Shown in pieces: positions 49,612 to 58,744 of a stretch of 64,000 nucleotides of DNA. The stretch is from NCBI GenBank assembly GCA_003021005.1, contig PXRI01000043.1, positions 48,159 through 112,158 on the forward strand. Reading direction: 5' to 3'. Origin of the DNA: Halobacteriales archaeon QS_1_69_70 (GTDB lineage: Archaea; Halobacteriota; Halobacteria; Halobacteriales; Haloarculaceae). The stretch's first letter is position 1. Every line of letters starts with the position of its first letter. Under the pieces are notes generated by a model. That model was not told the origin of the DNA, did not search any database, and saw nothing but the letters and a program-made list of their open reading frames with translations. The position numbers and the translations under genes are program-made.

Positions 49612-50196
49612 ATGGTCACCACCGCCCTCGAGTGGCTCCGACCCCACTCGGTCCCGCTCGGTATTGTTGCCGTCCTCGCGGTCGCCGCCCTGTTCGTGCC
49701 GCCACTCGTCCTGAACCCATCCGCCGAGACGTATGCGATAACCGCCGCAATCCTCGTTCTCGCGGTCGTCTCGAGTGTCCCCTACGCTGTTGGCGTCTCA
49801 CTACTCACGCTCCCGCCGCAGTATCTCGGGAGCGCTACGTACGCCTCGCCGGGCGGGATCCCCGACGAGGGCAAACCTAAGCCCACGGCCGCACTCCGAC
49901 ACGCCGGCGCCGGGGTCACGTACGTGCTTTCAGCCGGCGCAGTGGGCGGTATCGGGATTGGGGTCGACGTGGCGAGTTCCGCCAGCGCCTCGACCCCGCC
50001 CACCGGTGTCCCGTTCACCTATCTCGCGGGCGGGGTGGTCGGTGTCGTCTTCGTCGCCCTCCAGCTGTGGCGATACGACGCGCCGCTGTCCGACCTGGAA
50101 ACGCAAACGGTCATCTGGACAGTCGGCCTCGGACTGCTCTTGGTCCCGGCGGGCCGTGTCGCGATATGGGTGTTCGGCGGCGGCCTCCCGTTCTGA
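49612..50196 (+). CDS. multi-TM membrane protein, paralog A
   Basis: LRPHSVPLGIVAVLAVAALFVPPLVLNPSAETYAITAAILVLAVVSSVPYAVGVSLLTLP; similar to 51413-52012. Confidence 0.7.
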   Translation: MVTTALEWLRPHSVPLGIVAVLAVAALFVPPLVLNPSAETYAITAAILVLAVVSSVPYAVGVSLLTLPPQYLGSATYASPGGIPDEGKPKPTAALRHAGAGVTYVLSAGAVGGIGIGVDVASSASASTPPTGVPFTYLAGGVVGVVFVALQLWRYDAPLSDLETQTVIWTVGLGLLLVPAGRVAIWVFGGGLPF

Positions 50197-50322
50197 ATGG
50201 CCAGAGGGGAATCCGGCCGCGGAGACCGGGCCGCTTTTCATCGCCCTCGGCGGGAGAGCATCCTCCCCATGCGAGCGGTCAGTCGGCTCCCGATCCGCCG
50301 GACTCGCCGTGACCAATCGATC

Positions 50323-50970
50323 TCATTCCTGCGGAATGAGCAACACCCCGCCTAGAAACCCGAACACGAGCGGATACACCACCGCAGCCAGTACCGCATA
50401 CGGGACGGACGGACCGGCCGTGACACCCTCGAGCGTCGATGCCCTGAAGCTCGTCGAGCCGATCTCGACCGTCCCGGTTGCGCCCGGTGCCACCGGGACG
50501 GTCGCCAGCCACAGTGCGACGAGCATCACGGGGGTGTAGCCCAGCGCGATCAGCGCCCCCACGTGCACATCGATCCGCCCGCGGTCGTCGGACACGAACC
50601 GACGGACGGCGCCGTCCGCCACTGCACCGGCGACCGTGAGGAGGGCGATCGGGACGACCCACGACGTCTCCGCGTATCGGTCGGCGTTGCCATCTATTAC
50701 ATCGAACACGCCTCCGATGATAGTGACATCCGTCCCGTCGCTCGTGAACTCGACCGTCGGTTCGACGCCCATCGCGTCGAACCACGTCCACGTCGCTGCC
50801 GTGACCGGGCCCACCCCGTCGACCGTGAGTTCGGTGAACGGTTCGAGTTCGCCGATCGGACCCTCGCCCACGACCGCCAGGAACAGGCCACTCAGTGCGA
50901 GGCCCAGCATCGCGGTGAGCACCCCCACCGCGGCGGCGATCCGATACTCGGGTTTATTAACCGCTCGCAC
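50323..50970 (-). CDS. hypothetical multi-TM membrane protein
   Basis: MRAVNKPEYRIAAAVGVLTAMLGLALSGLFLAVVG... Confidence 0.65.
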   Translation of the reverse strand: MRAVNKPEYRIAAAVGVLTAMLGLALSGLFLAVVGEGPIGELEPFTELTVDGVGPVTAATWTWFDAMGVEPTVEFTSDGTDVTIIGGVFDVIDGNADRYAETSWVVPIALLTVAGAVADGAVRRFVSDDRGRIDVHVGALIALGYTPVMLVALWLATVPVAPGATGTVEIGSTSFRASTLEGVTAGPSVPYAVLAAVVYPLVFGFLGGVLLIPQE

Positions 50971-51169
50971 TTGCCGAGTTCATTTGCCTTGACATATATG
51001 GATTTCGTTCGGTGTGCCGACCCGACCGACCACACCGTCGTCCGCTCGCCAGCCCGCCGGCGGACCACGTCACCCGCGAATACGGGCGATCCCCAAGTCG
51101 ACGGCGCCCGTCCGGCATCGGTGCGGGCTCCGCCGGTCGTGGCCGGGGGCGGCGTAGTGGCCGCCGGCG

Positions 51170-51325
51170 GTCCGGGAGGCCATCGAGGCGGTCTCGGCGG
51201 CCGGCGGCGAGGCCTCGATGGCGATGCCCGGCGAGACCGTCTTCGCCCTCGACACGGGGCTCTCAGACGCGGGCTACGACGCCGAGCGGTTTGCGGTGTC
51301 GCTGGCCGGCGCGAACCTCCGGTAG
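51170..51325 (+). pseudogene. duplicated 3' fragment of pantoate kinase
   Basis: VREAIEAVSAAGGEASMAMPGETVFALDTGLSDAGYDAERFAVSLAGANLR-stop vs PoK VRETVQAVAEAGGEASMAMLGETVFALDTGLSDAGYDAERCAVSLTGAHLEPSA-stop. Confidence 0.92.
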
Positions 51326-51412
51326 CGAATGGCTCTCGATACCGACCCGGGCTCGGCGACGGTCTCGCCGGGCGACCGAAGACACTTTTCCCTGGCGTCG
51401 GAATACGTTACG

Positions 51413-52012
51413 ATGTCGAGGCCGCCCTCCACTGTCGACCGGTTTCGGCCGTACTCGGTACCGATCAGCATCTTCGCGCTCGTCGCCCTGGCTATCGTCG
51501 TGGTGCCGCCGGTCCTGCTCGGCGACCCCTCCGGCCGGACCTACGCCCTAACGGCTGCGTGGGTCATTCTGGCGGTCTGGGCCGCGCTGCCGTACGCCCT
51601 GACGGTCGGGCTCGTGACGCTCCCGCTCGTCTACACCGGCATCGCGACGTACGCTGCACCCAGCCTGCTTCCCGGGGCCCGCGACTCGGCGAGCCCCTCG
51701 GCCGTCATCCGGCACTCACTCGCCGGCGTCGCGTACGTCCTCGCCGCCGGCGTCGTTGGCGCGGTGGGGCTCGGGGCCGACTTCGTGACCGCGAACGAGC
51801 CCGCCGTCCCGACCGGCGTCCTGCCCTCGTTCACGCTCTTGGCCGGGGGCGTCGTCGGAGCCTGTTTCGTCGGCCTCCAACTGTGGCGGCATAGGGCCAC
51901 GGCCCGCGGTTCTGACGCTCATACGACCATCGGGACCATTGTGCTCGGGCTTTGGCTCGTGCCCGCCGGCCACGTCGCCGTCTGGCTGTTCCAGCGCGGC
52001 GTGCTGTTGTAA
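51413..52012 (+). CDS. multi-TM membrane protein, paralog B
   Basis: FRPYSVPISIFALVALAIVVVPPVLLGDPSGRTYALTAAWVILAVWAALPYALTVGLVTLP; similar to 49612-50196. Confidence 0.7.
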   Translation: MSRPPSTVDRFRPYSVPISIFALVALAIVVVPPVLLGDPSGRTYALTAAWVILAVWAALPYALTVGLVTLPLVYTGIATYAAPSLLPGARDSASPSAVIRHSLAGVAYVLAAGVVGAVGLGADFVTANEPAVPTGVLPSFTLLAGGVVGACFVGLQLWRHRATARGSDAHTTIGTIVLGLWLVPAGHVAVWLFQRGVLL

Positions 52013-52090
52013 CGTCCGGCCGTCGACCCTGCCGACTCCGGCCCTGCAGCAACCGGGTCGCTTTTGTCCGCCGGTCGCGGACCGAGCGCC

Positions 52091-52837
52091 ATGACCGAGG
52101 TCGACATTCCGGCGTCCCATCCCCGCTCCGAGTCGCTCCGCCGCAGACACCGCATCGAGGCGGGCGTCGAGGCGGGCATCACCTCCCGGCAGGGCCTCAT
52201 CGCCCAGGGCCGCGGCGAGGCGTTCGACTACCTGCTCGGCGAGCGCACCATCCCCAGCGCCGACGCCGCCGAGCGCGCCGCCGCCGCCCACCTCCTCCGG
52301 GCCGACCACGCCGTGCTCTCGGTCAACGGCAACGTGGCCGCCCTGGCGCCCGCGGAGACGGTCGAACTCGCCGACGCCACCGGCGCCGCGCTGGAGGTCA
52401 ACCTGTTCGACCGCACCGACGAGCGGGTCGCCCACATCGCCGACCACCTCAGAGATTACGGGGCCGAGTCGGTGCTGGGGGCCGGCGCCGACGACCGCGT
52501 CCCCGGCCTCGACCACGAACGGGCGACGGTCGACGCCGACGGCATCGGCCGCGCCGACGTGGTCCTGGTCCCGCTCGAGGACGGCGACCGCGCCGAGGCG
52601 CTGGCCGAGATGGGCACGACCCAGCTCGTGGTCGACCTGAATCCCCTCTCGCGATCCGCCCGGGCGGCCGCGGTCCCCATCGTCGACAACCTCGTCCGGG
52701 CGCTCCCGAACGTGACCGCACACGCCCGGGAACTGGGCGAGGCGAGCAACGCGGAGCTGGACGGGATCGTCGAGGACTTCGACGCCCGAGACGCCCTGGA
52801 TGCCGCCGAGGCCGCCATCCGCTCCGGCGACGAGTGA
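52091..52837 (+). CDS. 4-phosphopantoate-beta-alanine ligase (archaeal PPS)
   Basis: IPASHPRSESLRRRHRIEAGVEAGITSRQGLIAQGRGEAFDYLLGERT, LSVNGNVAALAP, VDLNPLSRSA. Confidence 0.92.
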   Translation: MTEVDIPASHPRSESLRRRHRIEAGVEAGITSRQGLIAQGRGEAFDYLLGERTIPSADAAERAAAAHLLRADHAVLSVNGNVAALAPAETVELADATGAALEVNLFDRTDERVAHIADHLRDYGAESVLGAGADDRVPGLDHERATVDADGIGRADVVLVPLEDGDRAEALAEMGTTQLVVDLNPLSRSARAAAVPIVDNLVRALPNVTAHARELGEASNAELDGIVEDFDARDALDAAEAAIRSGDE

Positions 52838-53086
52838 CCGCAGGGTCGTACTGATCGGCTCTGTCTCCCCACGCGAGGACCCGGAGTGCGCCCGGACCGT
52901 GGAAGACGCGGCGTCCACATCTCCGCGGCGGCGTTCAGGTCGTCGCTGGTCGTCCTCCGACGGAGTCACCATCGGTACGCGCGGGTCGAAGTCGTGACTC
53001 GCCCACCCCATCATGCTCGTGACTCGATCACCCCGTCATGCGCGCGTCTGACGTAACGTTTTACGTGACGAGACGGAACTCCACGT

Positions 53087-53941
53087 ATGGCTAGCCTCAC
53101 GGAGGTCTACGAGGGAGCAAACAACGGGGCCGGCCGTCGTCAGCTCTACGCGGGCGTCGCGCTGTTCGCCATCGGTGCGGTCCTCCTCGTCGCCGGCATC
53201 GTCGTCGCCGCGACCGGCGTCGGGAGCCGGTTCGGTCTCGGCCTGTACGAGGCCCGCGGGGTCGCCGGCATCCTCGGGGGCGTCGGGCTCCCGGCCGTCC
53301 TGCTCGGCACCGTGACCGTCATCCCCCGGACCGCGACCACGCTCCGGGCCGGCGCCGTCGTCGGCGCGGCGGTCAGCCTCGTCGGTGTCGTCCTGTTCGA
53401 CCGCGCCTACCCGGGCGAGTGGGTCGTGGGCGACGCCGGCACCTCAATGCCCATCATCGTGTCGGCCGTCTACTTCGCCGGGGCGCTGGTCGCGACCTGG
53501 TGTCTGTTCGCCGCCGTCGCCAACTTCAAGGCCCGGAACGACCCCGGCGGCACCGTCACGCTCGAGATCACCGGGGAGGGCGAGGCCCGCGTCGTCGAGG
53601 TGTCGAACGACGAACTCCGTGGCCGGCTGAGCGGTATCGGCCTGCTCGGCGGCACGCCGGACGGTGACGTCGAGACCCAGACCAACCGCGGCGGCCGCCG
53701 GGGGAGCGGCGGGGCCGGCGCCGGCGGCCGGGGCCGCACCGACGGCGGCGCGGCCACCGACCAGGCCGAGGTCCTCACCGACGACCCATCGGAGCCGCTG
53801 GGCGACGTCTACTGCGGGAACTGCTCGCAGTTCCAGTACGTCCGCACCGACGGCGACCTCGAACCGTACTGCGGCTACCACGGCGTCCTGATGGACGACA
53901 TGGACGCCTGCGAGGAGTGGACGCCAAACCGAAGCGCCTGA
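53087..53941 (+). CDS. haloarchaeal membrane protein with C-terminal Cys-rich domain
   Basis: TM segments; YCGNCSQFQYVRTDGDLEPYCGYHGVLMDDMDACEEW. Confidence 0.75.
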   Translation: MASLTEVYEGANNGAGRRQLYAGVALFAIGAVLLVAGIVVAATGVGSRFGLGLYEARGVAGILGGVGLPAVLLGTVTVIPRTATTLRAGAVVGAAVSLVGVVLFDRAYPGEWVVGDAGTSMPIIVSAVYFAGALVATWCLFAAVANFKARNDPGGTVTLEITGEGEARVVEVSNDELRGRLSGIGLLGGTPDGDVETQTNRGGRRGSGGAGAGGRGRTDGGAATDQAEVLTDDPSEPLGDVYCGNCSQFQYVRTDGDLEPYCGYHGVLMDDMDACEEWTPNRSA

Positions 53942-54169
53942 GGCCCCCCGGTCCGGTGCCCGGTCACCCCGTCGCGTGGTCCCCCTGGTTTCCCGTCCGA
54001 ATACCCGTTCGCAGTCCCGACAGCGCCAGCAGTCGGACCCGCTCGGGTCCAGGGCGTCCCCGGACGCCGCGGCCTCGGCCGGGACCGGCCGGAGGCGGCC
54101 GTTGCACCGACCGCACCGGGGTGAACGGGGGTTCACCGTTGGTCGCTGTCGTCCGCTCCTCGACCGCCG

Positions 54170-55846
54170 TCAGTCCTCGAGGAACGCCCGGACGCCGTCG
54201 GCGTCCCGGCAGTTCAGGACGTCCCCCGGTTCGCACCAGCCGCGCCGCGCGGTGTGAACGCCATACCGGAGGTACTCGTAGCTCCCGGGCCGGTGCGCGT
54301 CGGTGTTGACGGTTATTGTCGCGCCGGCCTCGACGGCGACGTTCGCGTCGGTGGCCCGGAGGTCGAGCCGTCGCGGGTTGGCGTTGATCTCGAGGGCGAC
54401 GCCGTGGTCGGCGGCGGCCTCGGCGACCTGCCGGACGTCGACGTCGATGCCGGGCCGCTGGTTGAGCTTCCGGCCGGTCGGGTGGCCGACGACGTCCACC
54501 TCGGGGTGCTCGATGGCCGCGAGGAGGCGGTCGGTGCCGTCGCCATCGAGGTCGCTGTGCGGCGAGGCGACGACGCAGTCAAGCGCCGCCAGCACGTCGT
54601 CGCCGACCGACACCTCGCCGTCGGGCCCGACGTTGGCCTCGACGCCGGCGAAGACGGAGACGTCGGCGTCGTCTGCGACCGCCCGAATCTCCTCGATCTG
54701 CTCGCGGAGTTCGTCGTCGTCGAGCCCGACGCCGCCGACCATGCCCGGGCCCGTGGCGTGGTCGGTGATGGCGACGAAGTCGTGGCCGACGTCGGCCGCG
54801 ACCTCCCCGCGGTCCTCCCTGAGTTCCGGCGGAACCCATGCCATCCCGAGAGCATCGTAGACGCCCGCCTCGGTCTCGCCGGCGACGCGGTCGCCGACGC
54901 GCTGGCTTCCGTCGGACCGTCCGTCCGACGGCGTTCGCGCACTCTCGGTCCCCTCACCGTCGTCGGGGTCCTCAACGGCAGACGTATTGAAGACGCCGTA
55001 CTCGTTGACCTTCAGGTCCCGCTCGATGGCGCGGTTCCGCACGGTGACGTTGTGGTCCTTGCTGCCGGTGAAATACTGCAGCGCCGCGCCGAACTCCCCG
55101 GGGACGACGACACGGAGGTCGACGCGGGTGCCGTCCGCCCGGACGCTGGCCTTGTTGGTGCCCGCCTCGATGACGTCGTCGGCCTCGTCCCAGGTCTCGA
55201 AGGCTTCGACGACGGCCGCGCCGTCGTCGCTGGCGGCGAGGACGTCAACGTCGCCGATGGTGGCCCGCCACCGCCGGATCGAGCCGGCGACGTCGACGCG
55301 CTCGACGGCGTCGACGTCCTCGAAGAACGCGAGCACACGGTCGGCCACGGGCCGTGCCGCCCCGAGACGGCTCCGCTCGCGGGACTCCCGGGCGAACGGG
55401 ATGTTCTCGAGGACGTTCGACTCGGTCTTCGGGCCGAACCCCGACACGTCCCGGATGTCGCCGGCCTCGGCGGCCGCCTCCAGGTCGTCGAGGTCCTCGA
55501 CCTCGAGGGCCTCGTACAGCGCCGCGACGGTCTTGGGGCCGACGCCGTCGACGGCCGTCAGCGCGTCCATGTCGACGGGCAGCTCCTCGCGGAGCGCCGC
55601 CAGTTCCTCGATCTCGCCGGTCTCGAGGTAGTCGGCGGTCTTGCCGGCGATGGCCTCGCCCACGTCGTCGATCTCGGTGAGGGCGTCCTCGCCCTCGGCC
55701 TCGAGGAGCGTCTCGACGGCGACGGCGTGGGCGCGGATGCTCTCGGCGGCCTGCCGGTAGGCGCGCGGCTTGTAGTCGACGTCGCGGGCCTCGAGGTGGT
55801 CGGCCATCTCCTCGAGCCGGCTCGCGACCTCGGCGTTCCGGCTCAT
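54170..55846 (-). CDS. polX: DNA polymerase X family/PHP domain protein
   Basis: HhH GVGPKTVAALYEAL, VDVAGSIRRWRATIGDVDVLAAS, YFTGSKDHNVTVRNRA, PHP ITDHA, VASPHSDL, EINANPRRLDL. Confidence 0.95.
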   Translation of the reverse strand: MSRNAEVASRLEEMADHLEARDVDYKPRAYRQAAESIRAHAVAVETLLEAEGEDALTEIDDVGEAIAGKTADYLETGEIEELAALREELPVDMDALTAVDGVGPKTVAALYEALEVEDLDDLEAAAEAGDIRDVSGFGPKTESNVLENIPFARESRERSRLGAARPVADRVLAFFEDVDAVERVDVAGSIRRWRATIGDVDVLAASDDGAAVVEAFETWDEADDVIEAGTNKASVRADGTRVDLRVVVPGEFGAALQYFTGSKDHNVTVRNRAIERDLKVNEYGVFNTSAVEDPDDGEGTESARTPSDGRSDGSQRVGDRVAGETEAGVYDALGMAWVPPELREDRGEVAADVGHDFVAITDHATGPGMVGGVGLDDDELREQIEEIRAVADDADVSVFAGVEANVGPDGEVSVGDDVLAALDCVVASPHSDLDGDGTDRLLAAIEHPEVDVVGHPTGRKLNQRPGIDVDVRQVAEAAADHGVALEINANPRRLDLRATDANVAVEAGATITVNTDAHRPGSYEYLRYGVHTARRGWCEPGDVLNCRDADGVRAFLED

Positions 55847-56283
55847 GGCCCCCGCACCTGCGGCCCGTCGTCGTCCCGGCCGAGCGCCTGCTTGAGGAAG
55901 GTCATCCACCGCTTTTTGTCCGCCGTCGCCTGTCGCTCGGCCTCCGCCTCGACGGACCCGGTCTCGAGACTCGCAAGCGCCTCCAGCGCCCGGTCGATGC
56001 CGATGACGGCGTCGGCCAGGTCCTCGCCCGCCTCGAAGGAGACCTCGCCGTCCTCGATGCGTTCGACCCGCTCGAGCCGCTCCCGGCGGAGGTTCCGCTT
56101 TGCCGCCTCGACCCGCTCGCGTTCGCCCGGCGGGACGGCGTCGCGTCGCTTGATCTCGAAGACGAACGCCCGGAGCTCGACGGTCGAGCCTTGGACCTCG
56201 ATCCGCTCGGGGATGTCGACGCCCACCGTCGCGCTCTCGCGCCCGATGCGCTCGAGGAGCTGCTTTCGCTCGTAGGCCTGCAC
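55843..56283 (-). CDS. conserved haloarchaeal protein (DUF5788-like)
   Basis: GTG start; YERKQLLERIGRESATVGVDIPERIEVQGSTVELRAFVFEIKRRD; overlaps polX start. Confidence 0.7.
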   Translation of the reverse strand: MQAYERKQLLERIGRESATVGVDIPERIEVQGSTVELRAFVFEIKRRDAVPPGERERVEAAKRNLRRERLERVERIEDGEVSFEAGEDLADAVIGIDRALEALASLETGSVEAEAERQATADKKRWMTFLKQALGRDDDGPQVRGP

Positions 56284-56405
56284 GCACCGGCCTACGGCGT
56301 CGAGCGGCAAATAAGGACCGGGGGTCCGTCGTGCATCCGGCGGGTATTCGGCATCGCTGCCGTACATCCCAACGACTTTCCACGCCGACCGGCTACGCCG
56401 GGGTA

Positions 56406-57338
56406 ATGGCGACGTGTGACGTGTGCGGCGAACACGTGAACATGCCGTACAACTGCGGCAACTGCGGCGGCACCTACTGCAGCGACCACCGCCTCCCGGA
56501 GAACCACAGCTGTCCCGGCCTCGACCAGTGGAACGACCCCGACGGCGTCTTCGACAGCGGCTTCGACGACTCCATCGCCGGCCGCGGGGACTCGGGCGGC
56601 CTCGGATCGACGCTGGGCGTCGACACCGGTGCCGGCGGTCCCCTCGGGTACTTCCGGGGGAACATGGCGTACGTCTTTCTCGGGGTCTCCGTGGTCGTCT
56701 TCGCCCTCCAGTACATCGTCGCCCCGCTCGTGATCGAGATGCCGACGGGCGGCCAGAGGCCCGCCGGGACGACGTGGGGCCAGATCTTCACCCTCACCAC
56801 CGGACACCCCGAGTACGTCTGGACCTGGGTCGTCTCCATCTTCGCCCACGGCGGCATCACGCACCTGCTGTTCAACGGCATCGCGCTGTACTTCTTCGGT
56901 CCCATCGTCGAGCGACAGGTCGGCTCGAAGAAGTTCACCGCCCTGTTCTTCGCGAGCGGCATCGCGGCGGGCCTGGGCCAGGTCGGCCTCGCGCTCGCCA
57001 CCGGCGAGCAGGCCGCCGTCCTCGGCGCCTCCGGCGCCATCATGGCCATCATGGGCGTGCTGTCGATCACCGCCCCGGATCTGAAGGTCCTGCTCTTCTT
57101 CGTCATCCCGATGTCGGTCCGGACGCTGACCATCCTCGTCGCGGTGTTCTCGCTGTTCTTCGTCGCCTCCGGCGGCATCCTCAGCGGCGTCGCCCACTTC
57201 GCCCACCTCGTCGGGCTGTTCATCGGGCTCTGGTACGGCAACCACATCAAGCACGAGGTCGGCCGCGGCCCCACGCAGTTGAACCTCGGCCCCGGCCGCG
57301 GCGGTGGCGGTCCCGGCGGCCCCGGCCCCCGACCCTGA
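56406..57338 (+). CDS. rhomboid intramembrane protease with N-terminal AN1-type zinc finger
   Basis: CDVCGEHVNMPYNCGNCGGTYCSDHRLPENHSCPG; HGGITHLLFNGIALYFFGPIVER, LGASGAIMAIMG, HFAHLVGLFIG. Confidence 0.92.
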   Translation: MATCDVCGEHVNMPYNCGNCGGTYCSDHRLPENHSCPGLDQWNDPDGVFDSGFDDSIAGRGDSGGLGSTLGVDTGAGGPLGYFRGNMAYVFLGVSVVVFALQYIVAPLVIEMPTGGQRPAGTTWGQIFTLTTGHPEYVWTWVVSIFAHGGITHLLFNGIALYFFGPIVERQVGSKKFTALFFASGIAAGLGQVGLALATGEQAAVLGASGAIMAIMGVLSITAPDLKVLLFFVIPMSVRTLTILVAVFSLFFVASGGILSGVAHFAHLVGLFIGLWYGNHIKHEVGRGPTQLNLGPGRGGGGPGGPGPRP

Positions 57339-57907
57339 TGGACGTCGTCCGCGAGCGGTTCCGACCCGACGGGTCGCTGTCCACCGAGGCGATGGAAGCG
57401 CTCCAGCACGACATCGCCGAGGCCGCCGTCCTCGAGGACGACCTCGCCGTCGACCCCGGCGACGTCCGCGACGGCGACGCGCTCGTCGCCGGCGTCGACC
57501 AGGCGTTCCTGGAGGACCGCGCCGTCTCGGCGGCCGTCGTGCTTCGCGGGGAGACCGAGGTCGGCCGCGAGCACGCCACCACCCCGCTGTCGATCCCGTA
57601 CGTCCCGGGCCTGCTCGCGTTCCGGGAGGGCGAACCGGTCCTCGCGGCGCTGGAGCGGCTCGACGTCTCCCCCGACGTAGTCCTCCTCGACGGGAGCGGC
57701 CGCATCCACTACCGCGAGGCCGGCCTGGCGACCCACGTCGGCGTCTGTCTCGACGCCCCGACCGTCGGCGTCGCCAAGAGCCTGCTCTGTGGCACCCCCT
57801 CGGCACCGATCGACGCCCTCCAGGAAGGCGAGCGGGTCCCAATAGAGGCCGACGACGAGATGACGGCGCCCGACGGCGACGTCGTCGGGTACGCCTACCA
57901 GCGCTGA
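57338..57907 (+). CDS. nfi: endonuclease V, apparently C-terminally truncated
   Basis: VAGVDQAFLEDRAVSAAVVL, IPYVPGLLAFREGEPVLAAL, VVLLDGSGRIHYREAGLATHVGV, GVAKSLLCG; ends at VVGYAYQR. Confidence 0.9.
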   Translation: MDVVRERFRPDGSLSTEAMEALQHDIAEAAVLEDDLAVDPGDVRDGDALVAGVDQAFLEDRAVSAAVVLRGETEVGREHATTPLSIPYVPGLLAFREGEPVLAALERLDVSPDVVLLDGSGRIHYREAGLATHVGVCLDAPTVGVAKSLLCGTPSAPIDALQEGERVPIEADDEMTAPDGDVVGYAYQR

Positions 57908-58076
57908 AGGCGGAGCAAGCCTGACTGGTGCGAACTTCCGGGGCGAGACCGCCCCCCGATCGTCGACCGGGACCGCCGCTCGCCGCTGGAGGTTCCCCGT
58001 GACCGGGAGTTCATCGAACGCGTGACGAGGTGGTCCGTGCGATGGTTTTTGTACTGTCGAGCGGGTACGTACCGGT

Positions 58077-58364
58077 ATGGCACAGCGCGCGGCCGGAATC
58101 GTCTCCGACGATGGGGTGCTGGACGGCGAGCCACGGATCGAAGGACATCGAATCGGCGTCCTGCAGGTCCACGAGGAGGTCGAGGACGGAAACGTCTCGC
58201 CGCGGGCGTTCGCCAACCGGTACGGCCTGGACCTCGCAGCCGTCTACCGGGCACTGGCGTACTACCACGAGCATCCTGCGGAGATGAGGGCGGTCCGGGA
58301 GCGCCGGCGCGAACGCATCGAGGACGCTCGGGATGACGCCCTTGCCCCCGAGGACGTGGAGTGA
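58077..58364 (+). CDS. DUF433 family antitoxin-type protein
   Basis: GEPRIEGHRIGVLQVHEEVE...LDLAAVYRALAYYHEHPAEMRAV. Confidence 0.82.
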   Translation: MAQRAAGIVSDDGVLDGEPRIEGHRIGVLQVHEEVEDGNVSPRAFANRYGLDLAAVYRALAYYHEHPAEMRAVRERRRERIEDARDDALAPEDVE

Positions 58365-58714
58365 CCGGACGCGAGAACCCGATTTCGGTCCTCCTCGACG
58401 AAAACGTCGACAGACAGGTGCTCGCGTATCTACGCGCGGAGGGCCACGAGGGCGAACACGTCGTCGACGCGCTAGATACCGGCGTCGAGGACCGCGGCGA
58501 CATCGCACCGTACGCCCGCAAGCGCGACCACGTCGTCGTCACCAAGGACACCGATTTCCTGGCGATGGACGAGAGGAACCACGCGGGGGTCTTCTTCATC
58601 GACGACCACACTCTGACGGCGTACGAGATTGCGACGGCGATCATCCGCGCGGTGGACGCCATCGGCGACCGCGATTCGCTCCGCAGCGTCGTTTTCGTCG
58701 ATAACTGGCTGTAA
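58361..58714 (+). CDS. DUF5615 PIN-like toxin-type protein
   Basis: ISVLLDENVDRQVLAYLRAEGHE..., DIAPYARKRDHVVVTKDTDFL; overlaps DUF433. Confidence 0.82.
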   Translation: MTGRENPISVLLDENVDRQVLAYLRAEGHEGEHVVDALDTGVEDRGDIAPYARKRDHVVVTKDTDFLAMDERNHAGVFFIDDHTLTAYEIATAIIRAVDAIGDRDSLRSVVFVDNWL

Positions 58715-58744
58715 CACCCGAACTCGCGTCGGGTCTCGACCGCA

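Noticed and set aside
54254-56275. 673-aa plus-strand ORF
   Set aside because: Antisense to polX and the DUF5788-like gene, both of which have clear motifs.
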